Shown one piece after another: positions 1 through 5,900 of a stretch of 14,370 bases of DNA. Position numbers and translations under genes: made by a program. The notes beneath the pieces are model-generated. The model ran no database searches. It had not been told where the DNA came from and saw only the letters and a list, made by a program, of their open reading frames with translations. Position 1 is the stretch's first letter. Each line of letters starts with the position of its first letter. Source of the stretch: CAZXBB01 sp964638815 (GTDB lineage Bacteria; Planctomycetota; Phycisphaerae; Phycisphaerales; SM1A02); NCBI GenBank assembly GCA_964638815.1, contig CAZXBB010000168.1:1-14370 (forward strand), written 5' to 3'.

Positions 1-503
1 CGGGGCGGATCGGTGAGCCCGGCGGCCTCGCGCGCCTTCTTCGCCGCCTCGGTCCACTCCGGATCCTGCTCGCGGAACTTGACGGCGAGGGTCGAGCCGT
101 CCGGCGCCCACCGGAAGCTCTCGATCGAGCCCTCGGGGAACGACGTGAGCGCCAGCGCCTCGCCGCCGTCCGCGTCGATCGTGAAGACCTGGGGCCGGTG
201 CCTGTCCCGCGCGCCGATGAACGCGATGCGTCCTCCGTCCGGCGACCACCTGGGATGGCGGTCCCGGGCCCCGTTCGTGAACTGTCGCGCCGGGCCGTCC
301 TCGACGTCCACGCGCCAGAGGTTGCTGACGTACTCGTTCCGGTCTCCGACCTGGCGGTGCACGAAGATGATCGACGAGCCGTCCGGCGCAATCCGCGGAT
401 CGGAGACGTACCGGATCCGGCGGAGATCATCGGGCGTCATCGGGCGCTTCTTCGCCCGGGATCCGGTGCGCTTCGTCTTGGCCATTGCTGCGAGCCCCCT
501 CAT
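1..503 (-). CDS. S9 family (prolyl oligopeptidase-like) peptidase, N-terminal part, truncated by window edge
   Basis: This is the N-terminal 161-167 residues of a probable S9-family serine peptidase; the catalytic alpha/beta-hydrolase part lies beyond the left edge. Counting from the ATG at 485, a basic leader (MAKTKRTGSRAKKRP) is followed by TPDDL and then beta-propeller repeats of the TolB/PD40 kind: DPRIAPDGSSIIFV (about 29-42), HPRWSPDGGRIAFI (77-90) and FRWAPDGSTLAV (124-135). That order is typical of acylaminoacyl-peptidase-type S9 enzymes. There is no signal peptide, so it is probably cytoplasmic. Two starts are possible. The ATG at 503 overlaps the upstream stop as ATGA and has GGAGG six bases ahead. 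The ATG at 485 has AGGGGG nine bases ahead. I use 503 because of the coupling. TolB-like or WD40-like proteins without a peptidase domain also carry these repeats, so the peptidase call rests on the N-terminal style. Confidence 0.72.
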   Translation of the reverse strand, partial: MRGLAAMAKTKRTGSRAKKRPMTPDDLRRIRYVSDPRIAPDGSSIIFVHRQVGDRNEYVSNLWRVDVEDGPARQFTNGARDRHPRWSPDGGRIAFIGARDRHRPQVFTIDADGGEALALTSFPEGSIESFRWAPDGSTLAVKFREQDPEWTEAAKKAREAAGLTDPP

Positions 504-1072
504 GAGCCCCCTCCGCCGAAGGGCTCCCGCGGCGCGCGGGCATTCGGCACCTTCTCGTACCGGCCGTGCATGAGGATGAGCGACGTGCCATAGTGACCCA
601 TGCCGTTGATCTCGTAGACCGTCCGATCGCCCTCGCGGCGGACGACCTCGCGGAACGTCTCGACCCGACCGGGCGCGCTGGAATGCCAGATGATCCCGGG
701 ATGCCCCCCCGGGCCGTCCACGATCCGCCCGTCGTGCTCGACGCGGTCGCCGTTCGATTTCGTGAGCACGCACCGCAAGACGAGCGTGCCGTCCGGGCCG
801 CGTCGCGCCGTGTTCTCGCCGCGCCCGACGACGTGCGTCCCGTCGGGCATCTCGTCGTCCACGGTGACGCGTTGCACGGTGTCGCTGACGGTGTGGTACG
901 TCTGCCGGACCTTGATCCGGTACAGCTCCCTGCCGCGCTCGTCGTAGCCGATGAAGGTGCCGGCCCAGGTGCCGTCGAGATCCTTGAAGACGGCGCTGGG
1001 CGCGTCCTCGCCGGTCGCGGCGCCCGCGACGACGCAGAGCAATCCGATCACGATGAGAGGGAGCGTACGCAT
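500..1072 (-). CDS. Secreted protein of unknown function (lipocalin/DUF1579-like beta protein)
   Basis: This 190-residue protein has a clear Sec signal peptide: MRT, a hydrophobic core LPLIVIGLLCVVAGAA, and likely cleavage near residues 18-21 before GEDAPS. There is no lipobox cysteine. The mature part starts FKDLDGTWAGTF and continues as alternating hydrophobic/polar strands (VRQTYHTVSDTVQRVTV, TLVLRCVLTKSNG, TFREVVRREGDRTVYEING), as expected of a small beta-barrel or sandwich. The opening D-G-T-W-A-G-T resembles lipocalin-like and DUF1579-type domains, but I do not recognise the family. It ends in a Gly-rich tail. Its stop overlaps the next start (ATGA at 503-500), so it is probably translated together with the S9 peptidase. 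No Shine-Dalgarno precedes its ATG. A TAGCAT box ends seven bases upstream, which suggests a leaderless mRNA. The frame stays open far upstream only because of the high GC. Confidence 0.8.
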   Translation of the reverse strand: MRTLPLIVIGLLCVVAGAATGEDAPSAVFKDLDGTWAGTFIGYDERGRELYRIKVRQTYHTVSDTVQRVTVDDEMPDGTHVVGRGENTARRGPDGTLVLRCVLTKSNGDRVEHDGRIVDGPGGHPGIIWHSSAPGRVETFREVVRREGDRTVYEINGMGHYGTSLILMHGRYEKVPNARAPREPFGGGGS

Positions 1073-1079
1073 CGCGGGG

Positions 1080-1085
1080 ATGCTA
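1080..1085 (-). promoter_or_regulatory. -10-like box (TAGCAT) just before the secreted-protein gene
   Basis: Read on the minus strand, TAGCAT matches the TAnnnT core and lies seven bases before the ATG at 1072. Transcription would then start at or next to the start codon. No -35 hexamer and no Shine-Dalgarno are visible. Low information content; supported mainly by the same arrangement at other first genes in this window. Confidence 0.35.
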
Positions 1086-1162
1086 CACGACGGCGCGCGG
1101 ATGCGCTGAGGCTGCTCCCCTCCCGTCCCCCCTCCGGGGGAGGAAGGCGGCCGCGGCGTGGG

Positions 1163-1264
1163 CGGCCGGCACTCCGGCGCGGCCGGCACTCGTGGGCGGC
1201 CGGCACTCCGGCGCGGCCGGCACTCCGGCGCGGCCGGCGCTCGGGCGCGGCCGGCGCCGCGCGC
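1163..1264. repeat. 17-bp tandem repeat array, six units
   Basis: The octamer CGGCCGGC begins at 1163, 1180, 1197, 1214, 1231 and 1248, an exact 17-bp period. The commonest unit is CGGCCGGCACTCCGGCG (units 1, 3 and 4). Unit 2 ends CTCGTGGG, unit 5 has GCTCGGGCG, and unit 6 decays after the octamer. Units abut with no spacers, so this is not CRISPR. The array fills most of the divergent promoter region between the minus-strand secreted-protein gene and the plus-strand M20 gene. A near-identical solo copy is at 7607-7624. The self-complementary GCCGGC core could form hairpins or be a protein site; minisatellite slippage is equally possible. Confidence 0.85.
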
Positions 1265-1285
1265 CCGCGGCACGACCGGCGCCGC

Positions 1286-1291
1286 TACGAT
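1286..1291 (+). promoter_or_regulatory. -10-like box (TACGAT) before the M20 gene
   Basis: TACGAT fits the TAnnnT core and ends 12 bases before the ATG at 1304, predicting a leader of only a few bases. No -35 hexamer and no Shine-Dalgarno are evident in the very GC-rich sequence ahead of it. A five-codon frame (ATG at 1290, stop overlapping the M20 start as ATGA) also lies here; it may be chance. Confidence 0.35.
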
Positions 1292-1303
1292 GTCCGTCCC
1301 GGT

Positions 1304-2470
1304 ATGACCACCTCGCTCCGCGACAACGAACTCCTCGCCCGGCTCGTCGGGTTCGACTCCGTGTCCGACCGCCCGGGGCGCCCGATCGCGGAGTACGTGT
1401 CCGATTACCTCGCTCGTCCGCGGATCGCGGTCGAGCACCAGGAGAATCCCGACGGCACCAAGTGGAACGTGATCGCCCGGGTCGGGCCCGAGGCGACCGC
1501 CGAGCGGTCCGGCCTCGTGCTCTCGGGTCACCTCGACGTCGTCCCCGCCGACGAGCCGGACTGGTGCAGTGATCCCTTTCGGCTGGAGGAGCGCGACGGC
1601 CGGCTCTACGGACGCGGCGCCTGCGACATGAAGGCATCGCTGGCGATCGCGATGAACCTCGCCGCCGACGCGGCGGAGACCGACCTTCGTCACCCGCTCG
1701 TCCTGCTCTTCAGCTACGACGAGGAGCTCGGATCGCTCGGCGCGCAGCACCTGTGCGCGACCTGGGACCGCGCGGTGTCGCTGCCGCGGCGGGCCGTGAT
1801 CGGCGAGCCGACCTCGCTGCGCGCCGTGCGGATGCACAAAGGTCACCTCAAGCTCCGCATCACCGTCCGGGGCCGCTCGGCGCACAGCGGGTCCCCGCAC
1901 CTCGGCCGCAACGCCATCGAACGCGCGATGGGCGTCGTCGCCGCGCTGCGGTCGTTGCGGCGGGAGTTCGAGTCCGAGCGCGTCGTGACGAGCGCGTTCT
2001 TCGCCGCGGTGCCGTTCCCGGTGCTCAACATCGCCCGCATCCGGGGCGGGACGGCGGTGAACGTCGTTCCGGACCTGTGCACGATCGACGTCGGCGTGCG
2101 GCTCCTGCCGGGACAGGAGAGCGGCCCGTTCGTCGAGCGGATCACGACCGAGGTGATGGCCGCCGCCGGCCCGGACGCCGACCAGCCGGCCTGCGTCGAG
2201 GTCGTCAACGACAACCCGCCGATGCTGCTCGACGAGACCGCGGACATCTACGGCTCGTTCCGAACGCTCCTTGACCAGCGCGATTCCCTCGGCGTCTCGT
2301 TCGCCTCCGATGCCGGCGTGCTTCAGCGCGACCTCGACATGGAGTGCGTCCTGTTCGGCCCCGGCTCCATCGAGGTCGCACACAGGCCCAACGAGTACGT
2401 CCCCGTGGACGAGATCGCCCGCGCGCGAGACACGCTCGCGGCGGTCGTCAAGCTGCATTGCGTCGTGTAA
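1304..2470 (+). CDS. M20 family metallo-deacylase, ArgE/acetylornithine-deacetylase type
   Basis: A 388-residue two-zinc hydrolase that cleaves N-acyl groups from amino acids. The full M20 motif set is present: SGHLDVVP with metal ligand H76 and D78; GRGACDMKA with bridging D108; YDEELG with catalytic base E140 and ligand E141; GEPT with E168; the dimerisation-domain RSAHSGSP with H194; and the final ligand H360 in FGPGSIEVAHRPNEY. The ending GPGSIE..H.P.EYV is characteristic of the ArgE/DapE branch. Length is normal and no signal peptide is present, so it is cytoplasmic. HutF follows after about 40 bp on the same strand, so the two are probably co-transcribed. Classic arginine biosynthesis (N-acetylornithine) is possible, but the neighbour makes an N-acylglutamate-type substrate such as N-formyl-L-glutamate worth considering. 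The subfamily substrate cannot be read from sequence alone. Confidence 0.9.
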   Translation: MTTSLRDNELLARLVGFDSVSDRPGRPIAEYVSDYLARPRIAVEHQENPDGTKWNVIARVGPEATAERSGLVLSGHLDVVPADEPDWCSDPFRLEERDGRLYGRGACDMKASLAIAMNLAADAAETDLRHPLVLLFSYDEELGSLGAQHLCATWDRAVSLPRRAVIGEPTSLRAVRMHKGHLKLRITVRGRSAHSGSPHLGRNAIERAMGVVAALRSLRREFESERVVTSAFFAAVPFPVLNIARIRGGTAVNVVPDLCTIDVGVRLLPGQESGPFVERITTEVMAAAGPDADQPACVEVVNDNPPMLLDETADIYGSFRTLLDQRDSLGVSFASDAGVLQRDLDMECVLFGPGSIEVAHRPNEYVPVDEIARARDTLAAVVKLHCVV

Positions 2471-2510
2471 TGGCTGCGTTCCGCGAGGGTGAATCATCCG
2501 AGAGTTGACC

Positions 2511-3806
2511 GTGCAGATCATCGCCCCCGCCCTCACCTTCGTCGACGGCGTCTTCGAGCCGAACCTCCACGTTCAGGTCGACGACGCGGGCCGGATCGTG
2601 CGCGTCGCGCCCGCCGAGGGCGCACCGACGCTCGAGCTCGGCCGCCGCGCGCTCCTCCCCGGCATGGTCAACGCGCACAGCCACGCCTTCCAGCGCGGAC
2701 TGCGGGGCATGGGCGAGTCGTTCCCCGACGGTGCGGGCAGCTTCTGGTCGTGGCGAGAGGCGATGTACCGGCTCGTGCGGACGATGGACCCGAACCGCTG
2801 CTACGAGCTCTCGCGCCGCGCGTTTCGCGAGATGCTGGCCGGGGGCACCACGACCGTCGGCGAGTTCCACTACCTCCATCACCGCCCCGGCACGATGGCA
2901 TACGAGCTGGACGACGCGGTGCTGCGGGCGGCGAAGGACACGGGCATCCGACTCGTGCTGCTGTACGCCTTCTACGAGCGCGGGGGCTTCGACGCCCCGC
3001 TCGACGACGCGCAGGCATCGTTCCGCGTCCCGTCCCGCGCGGCGTACTGGGATCGGATGGACGAGCTCACCGCGCGGCTCGACCCGGCGACGCAGACGCT
3101 CGGCGTCGTCGCGCACTCCATTCGCGCCGCGAGCATCGAGGACATCGCCGCGCTCCACGAGGAGGCGGAGAAGCGCGCCATGGTCTTCCATATGCACGTC
3201 GAGGAGCAGCCGAAGGAGGTCGCCGACTGCGTGCACCATTATCACAAGACGCCGATGGCGCTCCTGAACGAGCGGCTGCGCATCGGGCCGCGGTTCACCG
3301 CCGTCCACTGCACGCACACCGCGATCGCGGACATGGAGGACTTTCTCGAGGCCGGCGGCAACGTGTGCATCTGCCCGCTCACCGAGGCGAATCTCGGCGA
3401 CGGGCTCGCCGACCTCCCGCACGTATTGCGCAACGGCGGGCGGGTGTGCCTCGGCTCCGACTCGAACGCCCGCATCTGCCTGCTCGAGGAGATGCGGTGG
3501 CTCGAGTACGGCCAGCGACTGCGCACGCAGTCGCGCGGCGTGTTCGCCGACGCCGGGGGCCGGCTCGCGCCGGCGCTCTGGGCGGCGGCGACGGTCAACG
3601 GCGCCCACGCGCTGGGTCTGCGCGCCGGCGCGATCGCGCCGGGTCGCCACGCGGACTTCATGACGATCGATCTCGACGACCTCACGGTCGCGGGCTGGAC
3701 GGACGAGACGCTGCTCGACGCGCTGATCTGCGGCGCGGGGAACGCGGTCGTGCGGGAGGTCTGCGTCGGGGGCCGGTGGCTCGGATCGGGGCGGCGTCGG
3801 CCGTGA
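2511..3806 (+). CDS. hutF: Formimidoylglutamate deiminase (HutF), amidohydrolase superfamily
   Basis: HutF converts N-formimidoyl-L-glutamate and water to N-formyl-L-glutamate and ammonia in the five-step histidine degradation branch. The 431-residue protein shows the HutF signatures in order: NAHSHAFQRGLRG with metal ligands H56 and H58; AHSIRA (H202); FHMHVEEQPKEV with H227/H229 and E232; AVHCTHT (H266, H269); CPLTEANLGDGL; and GSDSN with catalytic D317, then LEEMRWLEYGQRL. This set separates it from guanine and TRZ/ATZ-type deaminases. No ATG fits: an in-frame TGA at 2490 leaves TTG 2505 or GTG 2511. I prefer GTG because GAGAG sits six bases ahead of it. It follows the M20 gene closely; no hutG or other hut gene is in the window. 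GSDSN replaces the GSDSH I recall as usual in this family. Confidence 0.88.
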   Translation: MQIIAPALTFVDGVFEPNLHVQVDDAGRIVRVAPAEGAPTLELGRRALLPGMVNAHSHAFQRGLRGMGESFPDGAGSFWSWREAMYRLVRTMDPNRCYELSRRAFREMLAGGTTTVGEFHYLHHRPGTMAYELDDAVLRAAKDTGIRLVLLYAFYERGGFDAPLDDAQASFRVPSRAAYWDRMDELTARLDPATQTLGVVAHSIRAASIEDIAALHEEAEKRAMVFHMHVEEQPKEVADCVHHYHKTPMALLNERLRIGPRFTAVHCTHTAIADMEDFLEAGGNVCICPLTEANLGDGLADLPHVLRNGGRVCLGSDSNARICLLEEMRWLEYGQRLRTQSRGVFADAGGRLAPALWAAATVNGAHALGLRAGAIAPGRHADFMTIDLDDLTVAGWTDETLLDALICGAGNAVVREVCVGGRWLGSGRRRP

Positions 3807-3822
3807 CGCTCAGAACCCGATC
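3784..3822. terminator. Nested hairpin over convergent stop codons, possible bidirectional terminator
   Basis: HutF ends at 3806 and the opposing mlaD ends at 3810, leaving three bases between stops. An outer 7-bp stem pairs GATCGGG (3784-3790) with CCCGATC (3816-3822). An inner 5-bp stem pairs GCGTC (3794-3798) with GACGC (3805-3809) around a 6-base loop. Pairing is perfect in both stems and reads the same on both strands. There is no T-tract on either side, so a classical intrinsic terminator is not shown. Confidence 0.45.
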
Positions 3823-4847
3823 GGCACCCCTTCCTTCCGGAACTTCTCGGCGACGAGCTCGATCGCCCGCGCCGCGCGCTCGAGACGCTGTGCCGCGTCG
3901 TTGAGCGAGAGATAGAGCCCGGGGTCGTTGAGCAGCATCGCGACCGTGCCGTCGCCCTCCGCCGCGAGCGTGGTCAGACGCCGCACCGCCTCGATGGTGC
4001 GCGCCGCCTCGTCGGCGACGGGGAGCAGACGCTGCGAGACGGTGTCCGCGTCCAGCTCGAGGCTCTCCGCGAGCCCGGCGAATCGCTCGATCGTGCCCGC
4101 CGCGTCGTCCATCAGAATGGACGCCTTGCGGACGGCCTCGTTGGCATTCGTGCGGAGCTGCTCGTCCCCGAGCCAGTCCCGCGCGAGACCGATCGCCGCC
4201 CTCGCATCGACCATCACGTCCTCAACCGACTGGAGCAGCGACCGCAGGTTCGGCCCCCTGTCCCCGCCTGGCCCGCCTTGCCCGTCGTCCACCGCGGGCT
4301 CATCAAGGAACGCGTTGAGCCGCTCGCCGAACTCGCGGTAGGTGTCGCTGAGCGCCTCGAACTTTTCGAACGCGCGCACCAGCGGCGCCATGCGAGAATC
4401 GAGCTCGGTGGTGATCTGCTCGATCATGCGGAAGCGGATCGGCCCTTCGATGGTCGCGCTGCCGTTGCGGGCGAGGCGCCCGGCGTCGATGGCTCCCGGC
4501 GGGGCGTCGAGCTCGAGGACCGCCGACCCGCCCAGCAGCGAACTGGTCGCGTAGGGCACGGCGGCGGCCGGGATCGACACCGTGCTGTCGATATTCGCCA
4601 CGACGCGCACCGGGAGCTTGGCCTCGGCGTGGATCTCCACGGCGTCGATGACGCCGATCGGCACGCCGTTGTGCTCCACGCTGCTGCCGCGCCGCAGCCC
4701 CGAGGCGTGATCGGTGTTGATGGTGAGCGCATAACGCGGACGCACGACGTGCTCGATCTCGCCGAAGAGCAGGAGGAGCGCGATCAGACCGGCGAGGGCC
4801 GCGATCGTGGTCAGTCCGACGAGTATGTTGCGTCCGGTTTCGCTCAT
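3810..4847 (-). CDS. mlaD: MCE/MlaD family substrate-binding protein of a lipid ABC transporter
   Basis: A 345-residue membrane-anchored MCE protein. A single transmembrane helix (about 8-29, NILVGLTTIAALAGLIALLL) precedes an MCE domain (about 38-115) with the signature ASGLRRGSSVEHNGVPIG and SSLLGGSAVLEL. The remaining 200 or so residues are mostly helical and charged, as in MCE proteins whose C-terminal helices form the central channel; LLNDPGLYLSL near the end is also typical. In the Mla system such proteins form a ring in the periplasm and pass phospholipids between inner and outer membranes. The start is the ATG at 4847, with GAGGA eight bases upstream; a TTG at 4862 would overlap the mlaF stop but lacks such spacing. 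It lies 11 bp after mlaF and is surely in the same operon. A YrbD/Ttg2-like toluene-tolerance annotation would describe the same family. Confidence 0.9.
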   Translation of the reverse strand: MSETGRNILVGLTTIAALAGLIALLLLFGEIEHVVRPRYALTINTDHASGLRRGSSVEHNGVPIGVIDAVEIHAEAKLPVRVVANIDSTVSIPAAAVPYATSSLLGGSAVLELDAPPGAIDAGRLARNGSATIEGPIRFRMIEQITTELDSRMAPLVRAFEKFEALSDTYREFGERLNAFLDEPAVDDGQGGPGGDRGPNLRSLLQSVEDVMVDARAAIGLARDWLGDEQLRTNANEAVRKASILMDDAAGTIERFAGLAESLELDADTVSQRLLPVADEAARTIEAVRRLTTLAAEGDGTVAMLLNDPGLYLSLNDAAQRLERAARAIELVAEKFRKEGVPIGF

Positions 4848-4858
4848 GGGGTCTTTCC

Positions 4859-5740
4859 TCAATCCTGCTCGACCGGCTGCTCCGCGCCGCCGTGACGCGT
4901 GATCCGGATGCCCGGTCCGTCATTGCCCGGCGTCGGCGCCTCGTGGCCGGACTCGCCCCGCAGGAACCACTGGACGAGCGGATGGTCCGTCCCGCGGAAG
5001 GCCGCGGGGCTGTCCCGCATCACGATGCGCCCGTCGTACAGCATCACCATGTCGTCCGCCACCTTGAAGGCACTCGTGAGATCGTGGGTGACGACGATGC
5101 TGGTCACGTCGAGGTCCTCGCGGAGCTTCATGATGAGCTCGTTGATGACGTCGGCCCGGATCGGGTCGAGCCCGGTGGTCGGTTCGTCGTAGAGGATCAC
5201 CTTCGGCTCGAGCACGACCGCCCGCGCGAGCGCCACGCGCTTTCGCTGGCCGCCGGAGAGGTCGCCGGGCATGCGGTTGACCGTCTCCGCGAGTCCGACC
5301 CGGTCGAGCACGGCGCGAACGCGGTCACGGCGCTGGCGCGGGTTCATCTTCGTATGCTCGACGAGCGGGAATGCGACGTTCTCCTGCACCGACATGGAGT
5401 CGAACAGCGCGCTCTGCTGAAACAGGAAGCCGAACGCGCGCCGCACCGGGCCGAGGTCCTTCTCGGGGAGCTGATCGACTCGCACGTCCTCGTACCACAC
5501 CTCGCCCCGGTCCGGACGCAGGAGGCCGACGACGTGCTTGAGCATGACGCTCTTGCCGCACCCGCTCGGCCCGAGCACGACGGTCGTGCGGCCGCGCGCA
5601 AAGCCGATGTTGACGTCACGGAGCACGGCCTGACCGTCGAAGGACTTGTGGATGCCCACGAGACGCACGACCGCGTCGGTGTCATCCCCGCTTCCGGTGA
5701 GTTCGCGGCGGGTCTCGTGATGCGGGCGGTCGTCGTCCAT
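4859..5740 (-). CDS. mlaF: MlaF-type ABC transporter ATPase
   Basis: A 293-residue cytoplasmic ATPase that would power lipid transport with the MCE protein encoded next. It has Walker A GPSGCGKS (57-64), the Q-loop in FLFQQSALFDSMSV (Q108/Q109), signature LSGGQRKRVALARA (161-174), Walker B VILYDEPTTGLDP (181-193, D185/E186) and switch H219 in VVTHD. FLFQQSALFDS and the GLDPIRADVINELI stretch are characteristic of the MlaF/Ttg2A branch. The first 23 residues are acidic and variable. About 30 residues after the ABC domain (GHEAPTPGNDGPGIRI onward) form a short polar tail. No permease (MlaE) gene lies beside it; the next gene upstream is divergent. No Shine-Dalgarno precedes the ATG, but a TAGAAT box ends 14 bases upstream, suggesting a nearly leaderless transcript that also carries mlaD. 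Confidence 0.93.
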   Translation of the reverse strand: MDDDRPHHETRRELTGSGDDTDAVVRLVGIHKSFDGQAVLRDVNIGFARGRTTVVLGPSGCGKSVMLKHVVGLLRPDRGEVWYEDVRVDQLPEKDLGPVRRAFGFLFQQSALFDSMSVQENVAFPLVEHTKMNPRQRRDRVRAVLDRVGLAETVNRMPGDLSGGQRKRVALARAVVLEPKVILYDEPTTGLDPIRADVINELIMKLREDLDVTSIVVTHDLTSAFKVADDMVMLYDGRIVMRDSPAAFRGTDHPLVQWFLRGESGHEAPTPGNDGPGIRITRHGGAEQPVEQD

Positions 5741-5750
5741 GCCGGGGTGT

Positions 5751-5760
5751 TATGATTCTA
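5751..5760. promoter_or_regulatory. Overlapping divergent -10-like boxes between mlaF and the NUDIX gene
   Basis: TATGAT on the plus strand (5751-5756) and TAGAAT on the minus strand (5760-5755) each match TATAAT at five of six positions and share two base pairs. This is the most AT-rich spot in an otherwise GC-rich region and lies between divergent genes. The minus box would start mlaF transcription about seven bases before its ATG. The plus box would give the NUDIX unit a leader of roughly 60-80 bases. No convincing -35 hexamer is visible on either side. Confidence 0.45.
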
Positions 5761-5813
5761 CCTCGGATCATTCATGAAGCGGGTCGGTGGGTGGTCCGAT
5801 TGACGTCCCGCTC

Positions 5814-5820
5814 AGGAGAA
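5814..5820 (+). promoter_or_regulatory. Strong Shine-Dalgarno (AGGAGAA) not positioned for the NUDIX start
   Basis: AGGAGAA lies five bases before the ATG at 5826, ideal spacing for that codon. The NUDIX reading frame has a stop at 5827-5829 and its first possible start is at 5845, some 25 bases after this site. The site therefore points to the short frame at 5826 rather than to the NUDIX gene. Confidence 0.6.
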
Positions 5821-5825
5821 GGCGG

Positions 5826-5900
5826 ATGACCCTCGAGACAACGAATGCGAGCGCTACCTATGCACGACGCCGTCGAATCACAGGTGCGGCATCGGGGTAA
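5826..5900 (+). CDS. Possible 24-codon leader peptide overlapping the NUDIX start
   Basis: This short frame starts with ATG at 5826, five bases after an AGGAGAA ribosome site, and ends with TAA at 5898-5900, 53-56 bases inside the NUDIX gene in another frame. The predicted peptide is MTLETTNASATYARRRRITG followed by AASG: polar, then an Arg cluster, with no recognisable domain. The best ribosome site in the region serves this frame and the NUDIX starts (5845, 5860) have only weak sites, so it may couple or restrain NUDIX translation. It could also be chance. Confidence 0.3.
   Translation: MTLETTNASATYARRRRITGAASG

Noticed and set aside
1119..1143. G-quadruplex or terminator in the C-run/G-run (CCTCCCGTCCCC ... 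GGGGGAGG)
   Set aside because: The tracts can pair in several ways, no clean four-tract pattern with normal loops is present, and the site is in a divergent promoter region, not at a gene end.
1163..1264. CRISPR array
   Set aside because: The 17-bp units abut with no unique spacers, are too short, and no cas gene is present.
566..1303. N-terminal extension of the M20 protein (634-codon frame)
   Set aside because: The extra part is antisense to the secreted protein and crosses the repeat array. The M20 domain begins at residue 1 of the 1304 start.
1290..1307. Five-codon frame ending in ATGA at the M20 start as a leader peptide
   Set aside because: It is too short, has no ribosome site, and overlaps the -10-like box, so it would probably not be on the transcript.
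1073..2536. Minus-strand extension of the secreted-protein frame to 678 codons
   Set aside because: The part upstream of 1072 runs through the repeat array and antisense to the M20 gene. The signal peptide begins exactly at the ATG at 1072, so only 500-1072 is real.
4278..5755. Plus-strand frames antisense to mlaD and mlaF
   Set aside because: They are shadows in GC-rich DNA with no domains, while the minus strand encodes complete MCE and ABC proteins.
5741..5844. tRNA, riboswitch or small RNA in the divergent spacer
   Set aside because: No cloverleaf, conserved riboswitch core or terminator is visible; the spacer is explained by promoter boxes and a ribosome site.
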